A DNA stretch of 64,000 bases, from NCBI GenBank assembly GCA_905250025.1, contig CAJNOJ010000238.1:71195-135194 (forward strand). The letters are read 5' to 3'. The first letter of the stretch is position 1, and every line of letters starts with the position of its first letter. Origin of the DNA: Adineta ricciae (lineage: Eukaryota > Rotifera > Eurotatoria > Adinetida > Adinetidae). Shown one piece after another: positions 46,276-56,911 of the stretch. The notes under the pieces were generated by a model. It saw nothing but the letters and a program-made list of their open reading frames with translations. It did no database searches and was not told where the DNA came from. The position numbers and the translations under genes are program-made.

Positions 46276-48851
46276 ATGTACCGACAAGTATTGTCTGTTC
46301 GATCTCGTCTTTTATCAATACGAATTAATGAAAGGTCTCAAGTAATTAGTTCCTGATTATCGTTGATTGTCAAGATCGAATCTATTGTTCTATCTAGGTT
46401 GCTTGTCTCTCTTCATTACAAGCGGAATGGAGTAAAGCTGCTACGAAACAATTAAAGAAAACACCGTTAGATTCGCTCAATTGGACAACTTATGAAGATA
46501 TTAAATTAAAACCGTTGTACACATCAGATGATGTCAAAAGTAAAGAAGAAATTCCCGGTGTATTTCCATATACTCGTGGTCCATATCCAACAATGTATGC
46601 TCAACGACCGTGGACCATTCGACAGTATGCTGGCTTTAGTACTGTCGAAGAATCGAATCGATTTTATCGAGCAAATTTAAAAGCTGGTCAGCAAGGTCTT
46701 TCGGTAGCTTTTGATTTAGCTACACATCGTGGCTATGATTCTGATAATGAACGTGTCAGTGGTGATGTTGGAATGGCTGGTGTTGCTATTGATACTGTTG
46801 AAGATATGAAACAATTATTCGATTCAATTCCTCTGTCGAAAATCTCTGTATCGATGACAATGAATGGTGCTGTCCTACCAGTTCTTGCTATGTATGTTGT
46901 TGCTGCTGAAGAACAGGGAGCTAAGCAAGCTGAGTTAAGTGGAACAATTCAAAATGATATTTTGAAAGAATTTATGGTTCGTAATACCTATATTTATCCA
47001 CCGGAACCGTCGATGAAAATCATTGCTGATATTTTTCGATATACATCGAAGAATATGCCTCAATTTAATTCAATTTCCATCAGTGGTTATCACATGCAAG
47101 AAGCCGGTGCAACAGCAACACTTGAGTTAGCCTATACGATCGCTGATGGTTTGGAATACTGTCGAACTGGTTTGTTTTCATCGATAGGATTTCAATCATT
47201 GAATTGAGATTGATTCATTTTTACCTCCAGGTCTGAATGCTGGTTTGGCTATTGATGATTTTGCACCACGTCTTTCATTCTTCTGGGGTATCGGAATGAA
47301 TTTCTATATGGTCAGTTTTGAATTCATTGTTGAACTTCTGGTTTTATGAACTTTCTTTCAAGGAAATTGCCAAACTTCGAGCAGCTCGTCGTCTTTGGGC
47401 AACTTTGATGAAAAAAAATTTCTCGCCAAAAAAAGCTCAATCAATGATGTTACGTTGCCATTGTCAAACATCTGGCTGGTCGCTAACAGCACAAGATCCA
47501 TACAATAACATCATCCGTACAACATTAGAAGCTTTATCAGCTGTCTTTGGTGGTACTCAATCACTCCATACGAATTCATTCGACGAAGCACTTGCTCTTC
47601 CATCTGTACAAAGTGCACGCATTGCAAGAAATACTCAAATCATTCTACAAGAAGAAACGGGCATTCCAAAGGTTCGATTATTTGCACATATTTAATAAAT
47701 AAAAACGTTTATTTTCACAAATAGATCATTGATCCATGGGCTGGTTCCTATATGATGGAAGCATTGACTGATGAAGTTTACAATAAAGCTCTTGAATTGA
47801 TTAATGAGGTTGAAGAAATGGGTGGTATGGCAAAGGCTATTATTGCTGGCGTACCAAAATTAAAAATCGAAGAATGTGCTGCAAGACGACAAGCAATGAT
47901 CGACGATGGAAAAGAAACAATTGTTGGCGTAAATAAATATAAATTAGAGAAAGAGGACGTTATTCAAGTTCTTCAAATTGATAATCGACAAGTTCGACAA
48001 CAACAAATTGAGAAAATCAAGAAAGTTAAACAAGCACGTGATCAATCAAAAGCTAATCAATGTTTGGAAAAGATTCGAGAAGTTGCTCGGGACAAATCTG
48101 GGAAAGGAAATCTATTGGAAGTATCGATCGAAGCAGCACGTGCTCGATGTACATTGGGAGAAATTTCTCAAGCTTTGGAAGATGTTTTCTCGCGACATGT
48201 TGCTGATTCACGTCTTGTTAGCGGAGCATATCGAAAAACATTCAATGATGGCAAAGATAATAATGAACTTAAACAAGTAGCCGATCGAGTCGAGGTTTGC
48301 CTATTGCAATTTAGATTTTCTCCTAGATTAATTAAAACGTTTGTTATTTGAATAGAAATTCTCAAAAATCGATGGTCGACGTCCTCGAATTCTCGTAGCC
48401 AAAGTGGGTCAAGATGGACATGATCGCGGTGCAAAAGTTATTGCGTCAGCATTTAGTGATCTTGGATTTGATGTCGATATCGGACCTCTATTTGCGGTAA
48501 GTCCTCTTTCTTGAATAGATTCTATAGGACTGCATGTGTACGGATTATTTCTAGACTCCATCGGAAGTTGCCCTTCAAGCCATTGATGCTGATGTTCATG
48601 TTGTTGGCGTTAGCACATTAGGTGCAGGACACAAAACACTTGTACCTGAATTGATTAAAAAATTGGCAGAATTAGGTCGACGTGATATTGTGGTTACTGT
48701 TGGTGGTGTCATTCCACCTCAAGATTACCAACAATTGTATGATCAAGGCGTAAAACTTATCTTCGGACCGGGAACTCGTATTCCTGAAGCAGCTCTTCAA
48801 ATTCTTGATCATGTCGAAAAGACATTCACTTCATCAACTAAATCGAAATGA
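46276..48851 (+). CDS. MUT: Methylmalonyl-CoA mutase, mitochondrial, B12-dependent
   Basis: Seven exons (46276-46341, 46398-47169, 47231-47310, 47363-47671, 47725-48294, 48356-48496, 48555-48851) with short introns encode 744 residues, against 750 in human. The Arg/Ser-rich first exon ([18 protein letters not shown]) is a mitochondrial presequence. The TIM-barrel domain carries [53 protein letters not shown] and [12 protein letters not shown]. The cobalamin-binding domain has the DxHxxG motif in [26 protein letters not shown] and [12 protein letters not shown]. Reaction: L-methylmalonyl-CoA to succinyl-CoA in propionate catabolism, with adenosylcobalamin. All core motifs are intact, so the gene appears functional. 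A possible AATAAA is at 49052-49057. Confidence 0.97.
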
Positions 48852-50472
48852 GAGAAAGCTAGACTAGTTTTTTTCCGTAAAACACATTTGTAGTGCTTCA
48901 TCAAACAATTGTAGAGTTTATTTTAGAACGACAGAAAAAAAGCGAACACATTGTGTAATTGTTTGATTTGTGCACCCGCAAGAATTATTATGATCTCTCT
49001 TTTAGTATTATCCTTGTCATATTTTCAACTTATAGAACTTATTTCATATTGAATAAATGATGATCTATTCATTTTTTGTTAAAATTTTTAATGATGAGCA
49101 ATGTACATCCTATCCTGACGGATAGGTGAGCATATGTGAAATGTTTGCTAAATAACTGATCGCAAAGGCACACAAAAAGAAATCTGTATACACATTTTAG
49201 GATATGTAAGACAATAATAAGGCAATTATCGGTGTATAAATGTGATCTTCATGAAGTTGGACTTGGATTGCGAATTTTCGGGAAAATGAGAATCCTTGTA
49301 GCAGTATTTTTTGTCAAAAATGTGATTTTCATAGGAAATAGTAAAAACAACGGTATGCATGCTTTGAGCTGGGGGTACAGTTTGTTAATTTTTGTTTTCT
49401 TCATTTCACTTTTGATAGAATTAGCAGACACAATTGCATTTTATTATAAATTAATATTCCAAATAGCTATCGTCGAAAACGGTTGTTCAGTTTTTAAATA
49501 GCTAACACGAACTGAGACTTTTCAATTAATCAATACACAGCAGACAGAAGTAAAAGCAAACAAATCGCGTTTGCAAGAATCCTCTGGAGTCGAATGACGG
49601 AAAACGAAAAGGCAGTGAATCATGAAGTTTCATAAACAAAGACGATGGTACTAATTTTGCTTAATTTATTCTATCGCAATGTTATCGATTGCAAGTGAAA
49701 AAAAACCTTCTCTCCCTTCGATCTAAGTTTACCAAACTCAGCTGCCAAATTATGTTCTTGTGAAGTGACTTATACTCCTCTGCTTTTTTTGTAAATTATA
49801 GAATGAAATGAAAATACAGACTTTTCCAAAAACGTAAGGTTCGAGAACATAATCAGAATATCCCTTGGCATACGTAAGAGTCGATGCTTAAGAGCTTAGG
49901 TTCAAATAAATCAATAGCGCTAGCTACATTACGATATTTCTTTGAAATACAGCTGATCATACACGATTCATACTCTACGTACGATGTTCGGCATTCTCAC
50001 TTTGCGTGTTAATGGGCTTTGAAGATACAAATAAGGATTAAATTTACTTTGAATAGTGTTTTGCAGCTGTGCAGTTCAAAAGAATTAGTCTGTATCGATT
50101 GCTGAAGATCCTTTTTTGTGTGGCATACGAGGTAAGTGATACAATGGTAGCTAGAGATAACAAAAGGTTAATGTACATGGAGATAAAAGTGACGTTGTAC
50201 TATGCGCGTGTTCGCAGCGTGTTTCACACGTACATTGCACTAGTGATACGAAATGAAAAGAAGAACATTTCGCATATGATTCACTAAAGAAAGAAAGAAA
50301 GAACCAATTTTTATTCTATTCTTTCCTTTCCTTTTCTTGTATATATCGATGAAACGAAATCGATCCTTGATAGACGTACTTTTTATTCAAATAGATAGTT
50401 AGATAAGGCGTATATAATGGACATCTGTGACATAATAGATTTAAACTTTTTTTTTGTTTGTAGACTACAGAA
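48852..50472. other. Intergenic region, no gene supported
   Basis: 1.6 kb between the mutase and PHGDH genes. Frames at 49232-49501 and 50069-50287 have no recognisable motif. An AG acceptor at 50462-50463 shortly before the PHGDH start could close a 5' UTR intron. Confidence 0.4.
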
Positions 50473-52384
50473 ATGGACTCTTACGATGATATGAACCGTG
50501 TTTTAATTACCGACGATGTTGATACACAATGTGTGGATATGTTAAAGGCAAATGGATTTTTAGTAGAAAAAGATATTAAATTAGCAAAACAACCAAAAGA
50601 GGAGCTGATTAAACGTGTTCAAGTACGATTGATTTCTTTTTCGAATTCTCATAAAATTTAATTTGTTCAACTCTATTAGGAAGTGGATATTTTAATAGTT
50701 CGAAGTGCAACAAAAGTAACAAGCGCCATCATTGAAGGATCACCTCGTTTGAAACTGATCGGTCGCGCTGGTACAGGTACAGATAATATCGATACCGACA
50801 CAGCTACCCGTCATGGAATTCTAGTCATGAAGTTCGTATCATCGTTGTGCTTTTCGTCATTGCTTCATATAATTTCTTCATTTAGCACGCCTGGTGGAAA
50901 TACTCTTTCAGCAGCTGAACACACTTGTGCTTTGATTTGTTCGTTAGCAAGGTAAACCACAAACAGATCGTTATTGCGTGATCGACGTTTATTGATTTCT
51001 TTGCAGGAGTATTCCAAATGCTTGTACTTCATTGAAATCAGGTGCTTGGCAACGATCAACATTTATGGGCGAAGAATTAAATGGAAAAACATTGGCGATT
51101 ATTGGTCTAGGAAGAATTGGACGTGAAGTAGCTAAACGAATGCAATCGTTCAATATGAAGGTTGAATAACTAATAAATTCATATTGAAGATTACCTTGTT
51201 TATCCAACCATTTAGACTATTGGCTATGATCCAATTATCACTGCCGAACAAAGCTTAACATTTGGGGTAGAATTTTTTGAACTAAAAGATCTTTGGCCAT
51301 TAGCAGATTATATAACCGTTCATGTTCCATTGATAACAGAAACACACCGTGAGTGATCTTGTTGAAAAAAATGATATTTCACTCGTATTCATTTCACTTA
51401 TTAGATTTAATCAATAGTGAAGTATTATTATCGTGTAAGAAAGGTGTTAAACTAGTCAACGTTGCTCGCGGAGGAATCATCGATGAGAAGGCACTTCTCG
51501 ATGCACTCAATGCTGGTCAATGTGGTGGTGCAGCTTTGGATGTCTTCGAAGAAGAACCACCTGTTGATTTAAAATTAGTTCAACATCCTGGTGTCATTTG
51601 TACACCACATTTAGGTGCAAATACACGTGAAGCACAAAAACGTGTTGCTATTGAATTAGCTCAACAAATCATTGATTTCAAACAAGGTCATTCATTAATT
51701 GGAGTAGTCAATGGATCAGCTGTGACATCACAATTCGGTCAAGGTAATCGACCTATTCTTTTACTTAGCAAACGATTAGGACAAATTATTGGTGCATCAT
51801 CGTCGTCCACACCAACACATATATCACTGTCATTTAATCGTAAGTCAATTCTTATTTTGATTATACCATTGATCTTTTCTTTGCTCTAGATACCGTTTCA
51901 AGTCATTTATTTGAAGCACTCTCCATCTATTTCTCATACGGTTATTTACATGAACAAGGCAATAAACGTGTCAATTTTGTTAACGCTCGTCATTTATTCG
52001 AAGCAAAGGTATGTCAAATATCGAAGATTTTCTTTTCCAATTGGTTCTTTCGTTTTGTAGATAGAAATGGTTGTTGATAAAAATCAAGAACTGAATAATG
52101 TCTTAGTCATTCGTGTCACAGGTGATAGTGGAATTAAAGAATTATCCGGTATCGTTTGCGGTGATCATCTCTGGTTAAACAGTGTGAATCAATGTCGTTT
52201 CATCGCTCATGTTCCGCTTGACGATGAAAAAACACATGTTGTGGTTCAACCAATACAAGGATCATTTGTTGACCATCTTCGTGATAATACATCGAAGTAT
52301 CAAAATCGTATATCAGCCGTATTTGACACAGTTTCTCAAACAGGAAGCAATCAGGATCAACGGTGGTGTGCATTACTTTTATAA
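50473..52384 (+). CDS. PHGDH: D-3-phosphoglycerate dehydrogenase
   Basis: Eight exons (50473-50622, 50680-50831, 50886-50951, 51007-51160, 51216-51348, 51405-51839, 51890-52008, 52061-52384) give 510 residues; human PHGDH has 533. Substrate domain: [21 protein letters not shown]. Nucleotide-binding domain: [14 protein letters not shown] (G-x-G-x-x-G). Catalytic Arg in [10 protein letters not shown], Glu in DVFEEEPP, His in [12 protein letters not shown]. The C-terminal part (about 305-510) corresponds to the regulatory intervening and ACT-like region, divergent as in other animals, ending [10 protein letters not shown]. Role: oxidation of 3-phosphoglycerate with NAD, the first step of serine synthesis in the cytosol. 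AATAAA is at 52431-52436. The last exon has a partial copy at 55054-55291. Confidence 0.96.
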
Positions 52385-52430
52385 CCAATTGAGAAAGAAT
52401 CTTTCCTTTTGAATAAGCATTCTTTAACAA

Positions 52431-52436
52431 AATAAA
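52431..52436 (+). other. Poly(A) signal AATAAA of PHGDH
   Basis: AATAAA 46 bp after the PHGDH stop. Sequence from here to about 52650 is shared with the duplicated copy near 55310-55530. Confidence 0.5.
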
Positions 52437-52978
52437 AGATAATAGAGATTAGTAGAATAGACTATTTGTTCGATGTTTCAGCTCAATCAATCACATCTTT
52501 GTACTCTCCCATACTGCTTAATTTAATTTTGTTTTCCTTACATGACGCAACACGATCGATCTTTGCCGAACAAGAACGGTTCCACTATCACACTCTATTT
52601 TGAACTGAAAAGCCTTCTGCTCATTGTAGTTTTTCTCGACGAAAGTCATTATTTAAAAAATATTGATGAAGTCGTCTATTTTCCACATATTTCACTTATT
52701 TAGGTACTTGCGCTTGGCCTTGATGGACGAAGAGATAACAAAGAGATTGTCGATGACTTCGTAGAAAACTCTTCATAGATAGGAACCAAAGCTGTTTAGA
52801 TTGTATTGCATTGATTTGATGATGAGGATCTTTTTTTATAGATGGAGAAGGAAAAGAACAAAAGAAGAGAAAGGAAACGACCACCGAAGACAAGATGTCG
52901 CATGTCTGAATAGACATGTATATGTTTATTAACAACCAAGAAAAGTTAAGTGAAATGAACAAAAAAAGAGTTTTTGTT

Positions 52979-54309
52979 TTAAGTTTCCATTGTTCGTTGG
53001 AAATTTTTCAAACTATTTTGTAATTGAGTTAAAGCCAATTCTACTTGACCAAAAGCTGCTTTCATGTTTTGCTTGTATTCACCGTGTTTCTTCTCAAATG
53101 CAGAGCATCGGCAATTCACGTTCGAAATCAAGTTCTTCAATTGTGAAATCTCAGACTTGAGATCTTTTATTTCTTCCTTTGTTTCGAGTTTTTCCACATT
53201 TCGCAAGTTCAACGTTTGTTTAAGTTGTCGGTTTTCTTTCTGCAAAGCTTCAAGTTGTAAAGCCTGAAACAGAAAAGACAAAAGAAACAATTGCAAAAGA
53301 ACCACAACATTTATCTAACAAGAAACAAGTCTTAATTGGCACTCACGAAAGCCGAAAGGTTTTAACACAGATGAATGGGTTAACGATTCTTTCTGACACA
53401 TTTTGAAGAAGACAGTCGAAATAGAACGTTCACGGTGAAAAATAAGGAATGTGAATGAACAATGTTTTTTCTATTAACCTTTCCTCTTCCTTTTAGCTTG
53501 TCCTCGCAAATAAAGAGAAAGAAAAAACACCAGGTATGTACGATCGGCAAGAGGAAATCAGTACATGATGAGCGAAGACATGACTGCTTGTATCCAATCA
53601 ATCAAAGTTGGTGCAGAAGAAATCGAACCAAAACTATCTGTATTCTCATACGCCACTACTATTCTCCAATTATCAACAATGAATGGATTGGAAAAAAACA
53701 TCCCTTACCATTTGTTCTGGTACTGGTACATTTTCTGTTGGCTAGAAATCAGATAAAAAGACAAGAAATAAACTACAATCGAGTCGGTTGTTATTTTGTA
53801 ATCAAATAACCTCAAGCGTCCCAGGTCGAACAATCCCATACACGGATCCCATTGGATTCCGACGGTCTCGGATCCCATGTCGGATCCGAAACATGGATTT
53901 CCTGGATTTTCTAAGGGTCATCATAGAATATAGCTAGAAAGATCGCCCATAAAATTTGCAACAACCGACGGGATTTTTCTAGTCGGATTCCAATGCAATT
54001 CCGTTTCCAGGAATCCGATCGGATTTTGTCAGATGGTCGGATCCAGCATCGGATTTGTTGACCTGGGGAAGAATAAACTACGATTAATCAATCGCTATTT
54101 TCAATGAACTAACCTCAAGTGTGTATTGATTATTTGACATATTCCCATTTTCAATTGTACCAATATTCTCTCCCATCGAAATCGAACGCATACCTAAACC
54201 CTGATCCATTCTAATAGCATTGTCTTGCATTGGAATCAAACGCATAACTGAACTCTGATCAGTTTGAATAACATTGTGAGGATTTAAACTTGAACTTGAC
54301 CGATGACTT
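52979..54309 (-). CDS. Coiled-coil protein, 5' end uncertain, disrupted by inserted elements
   Basis: Two phase-compatible exons on the minus strand: 54114 to about 54309, and 52979-53263. They join as NNQYTLE then ALQLEALQKENRQLKQTL, which continues one heptad pattern across the 850-bp intron. The C-terminal exon (95 codons) is a coiled coil with a CRC pair (NVNCRCSAF). The upstream exon is Ser/Asn/Met-rich (SHRSSSSLN, QSSVMRLIPMQ) and has no domain. At 54310 the exon runs into a GC-rich inserted element; beyond it, at 54620, an ATG opens a short stretch MKAFISRKNTT that could be the original start. The element therefore splits the coding sequence, or serves as intron; neither reading could be made to splice cleanly in frame. 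The intron holds a second element (53820-54067). Function unknown. Confidence 0.5.
53820..54067. mobile_element. GC-rich short element 1 with CCCAGGTC inverted ends
   Basis: 248-bp segment beginning CCCAGGTCGAACA and ending TGTTGACCTGGG, i.e. imperfect inverted termini of about 12 bp. The inside is built of scrambled GGATTCC, CGGATC and TCCGA words and has no coding frame. It is much richer in GC than its surroundings. The 50-60 bp flanks on both sides resemble each other (AATAAACTAC ... AACCTCAAG), so insertion was accompanied by, or happened in, a local duplication that also copies the exon-end/donor sequence. Family unknown. Confidence 0.6.
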
Positions 54310-54586
54310 CCCAGGTTATTATGGCACGGTCGGTTCCGGCCGGTTAAGTTCGTTTTTCGACCATTTCCTTGCCGCCGGAAGTTCAAACGTAGGTTCCAGT
54401 CATTTCCCGACCGTTTCGTGCAAACTTCGAGCTTGAACCGGTCAGGAACTGATCGGATATTTCCTGTGCAATTCCGGCCGGAATCTGGCGGCAGGGGAGC
54501 TGCCGGAACTTGCTGGAATCGGCGAAAACTGTGCCGGAACCGACTCAGATTTCAACGGATCCAGTCGCCGGAATGATCGACCTGGG
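54310..54586. mobile_element. GC-rich short element 2 with CCCAGGT inverted ends
   Basis: 277-bp segment beginning CCCAGGTTATTATGG and ending GATCGACCTGGG. It shares the terminal CCCAGGT/ACCTGGG with element 1, 240 bp away, but its interior consists of other words (CCGGAA, GGTTCCGG, GCCGGAAT). It is GC-rich in an AT-rich context and non-coding. It lies at the upstream edge of the coiled-coil exon. Confidence 0.6.
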
Positions 54587-54620
54587 TTCGTTGTATTTTT
54601 CGAGAAATGAAAGCCTTCAT

Positions 54621-55053
54621 ACTAAAAAATGAAATCAGAGAGATTGTTCAAGACTAAGATATGTGTTTGGTTATTGACTCAGAAGTGGCGGCCCCAAAGG
54701 TAGACCAGAGTGGACAGGCCACCCTAGTGAAAAATTTTGGCACGGCTGCTATGACTCAGTTCGAGTTCCGTTTAAGTCTGCTATCAGTTCTAGACCAACA
54801 TTCGAAAAACACCATGATTCGTGAAGCAGTACACTAAAGTATCTCTGATAAACAAAAGAATGTGTCCTATACTTTTCTCATAAAGGATGATGATTCACAC
54901 TGAAGTACGACGAATCCCATTTAAAGAAATGGTGTGACCAATAAAACGCTTCAGTGATTTCTTCTATCAGTTTCTTACGATGCGGCTACGACCAGCATTT
55001 TTATGTGCTCCAAAAATAAAAAAATACTGCAGGAGGTATAATCGGATGATGAG
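54621..55053. other. Spacer, no gene supported
   Basis: Nothing recognisable between the inserted element region and the PHGDH fragment. Confidence 0.35.
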
Positions 55054-55530
55054 GGAAATCAAAGAGTTATCTGGTATTGTTAGTGGTAATTATCTCTGGT
55101 TGAACAGCGTCAATCAATGTCGTTTTATTGCACATGTTCCACTCGATGACGAGAAAACTCACGTTGTTGTCCAACCAATCACAGGAGCATTTGTTGATCA
55201 TCTTCGCGACAACACATCGAAATATCAGAATCGTATATCAGCTGTCTTTGACACAGTTTCTCAAACAGGAAGCAATCAGGATCAACGGTAGTGTGCATTA
55301 CTTTTATAACGAAATAAAAGATAATAGAAATTAGCAGAATAGACTATTTGTTCGATGTTTCAGTTCAATCAATCAATCAAATCTTTGTACTATTCCATAC
55401 TACTTAATTTAATTTTGTTTTCCTCACATGACGTAACACGATCGATCTTTGCTGAACAAGAATGGATCCACTCTTACACACTCTATCTTGAACTGAAAAA
55501 CCTTCTGCTCATTGTTGTGTTTCTTGACAA
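55054..55530 (+). pseudogene. Partial copy of the PHGDH last exon and its 3' flank
   Basis: From about 55054 the sequence matches the PHGDH last exon from about 52131: [20 protein letters not shown] and the following codons to SNQDQR, then TAG (55289-55291) where the parent has TGG. The match continues through about 240 bp of 3' flank. All upstream exons (catalytic domains) are missing, and the reading frame before the match is unrelated. Many of the differences in the coding part are synonymous (for instance GTCAATCAATGTCG for GTGAATCAATGTCG), with only a few residue changes, so the copy seems to have diverged while still selected, or comes from a functional paralogue. It cannot make a dehydrogenase. 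Confidence 0.85.
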
Positions 55531-55540
55531 AAAGAGATGA

Positions 55541-56911
55541 TTATTTTTCAAAATAAAAAAGGAAATATTAATCAAATCGGCAATTCCGCCTGTAGACATA
55601 TCTGTTTTACATACATTTGTTCGTGTTCACATTTAACCGAACCAAAACTGATAAGTTAAAAAAAAAGAAGCACTTCAATAGTTCAAAGAGATAATTATGT
55701 TTTACATGGCAGGATGCTCATTCCAATTCAATACCGTTTTCCATAAATATTTTTGTTAGATCTTTTCTAATCTATTGAATTACAGTCTCTAGTTATATAT
55801 TTCATTCGGTTCATTTACGATAATTGAAAAATAGATAACACCAATAGTTAGACACAGAGAGCTTCATCTTGTTAAAGGAGTGTTTATGAGCAAATAATAA
55901 CTCAGCATTCAAAGCATGAATATTTTACATGTTTCATTTTTTTGTGCGCTGGGGTTTTATTAAAGAGACATTTGTCTACAAAGGAGCAAAAAACGGAAGG
56001 TACGATTAAGTATTGTCTCGAAGGAACCCATTGTTGAATCGAGAATCTCTGGAATCGTGTTCGTGCATTGCTGCCCCTTGATTTAATTTTGACCAACAAA
56101 TATTCCGATTAAAAAGTATAACACATTTAATTGGTATTCCTTGATATTGAAAAATGATCAGTTTAGAGAAAGTATGAAAAATTGAAAAAAAAAAGAAGAA
56201 GAAACGGAATACTAACTTTGTCGATATGATGGACATAGAGATGAATCGATGCAAGGCTCAGTGAAATGTCGTTTACCAATTCGAAGAAATGTGTGATATC
56301 GTGCAAGTTTCGGAATGTGAAAAGATGACGAGACGAATGGAATCGATATGAGTAAAACAAGAATAAGGAGCGACATGTCTTAGTATTAGTGATTCCAGGA
56401 CGCATTCATTGATGCCGCTATTAGAATCATATATAGTCAATTATAAACGAACGCGAATCATACGACTAATCGAGTTTCAGAAAAAGAGACAGAGAAAGAG
56501 AGAGAGAGAAAGGAGAAGGAAACAAGTTTATACCCGATGAGTTGATCGATCATGGANTTCATTGCTGCCGCTATTAGAATCATAAATAGTCAATTATAAA
56601 CGAACGCGAATCATACGACTAATCGAGTTTCAGAAAAAGAGACAGAGAAAGAGAGAGAGAGAAAGGAGAAGGAAACAAGTTTATACCCGATGAGTTGATC
56701 GATCATGGACGGACAAGTGGGCAGATGACATCATCAGTATGTTGTTCTGATCGAATAAAAAAGGATGAGAGCGAAACAGGCACAGAGAGAAATATACACA
56801 TCCTTTTTTTTCATATCCGGCATTTCTCTTCTTTTCTTTTAGCCTCTAGCACGAGATTGGAACGATCAGATTTATTGATAAAGAAAAAAAGAACACAAAA
56901 CAGAAACGTAT
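55541..56911. other. Intergenic region with an assembly join
   Basis: No gene is supported. Minus frames at 55902-56405 lack motifs. A GA-rich tract (GAGAGAGAGAAAGGAGAAGG) appears twice because of the duplication around the N at 56557. The end of the stretch is 3' UTR of the RRM gene. Confidence 0.35.
56405..56709. repeat. 152-bp near-identical direct duplication flanking a single N (assembly join)
   Basis: Bases 56405-56556 and 56558-56709 are the same sequence around one N at 56557, with two mismatches (GATGCCG/GCTGCCG and CATATATAG/CATAAATAG). As at 32603, this is two unmerged contig ends. The two mismatches suggest that the joined contigs came from different alleles. Confidence 0.88.

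Noticed and set aside
54310-54386. N-terminal part of a minus-strand frame (MNFRRQGNGRKTNLTG)
   Set aside because: It lies inside GC-rich element 2; the frame is open there only by chance, so it was not taken as the start of the coiled-coil gene.
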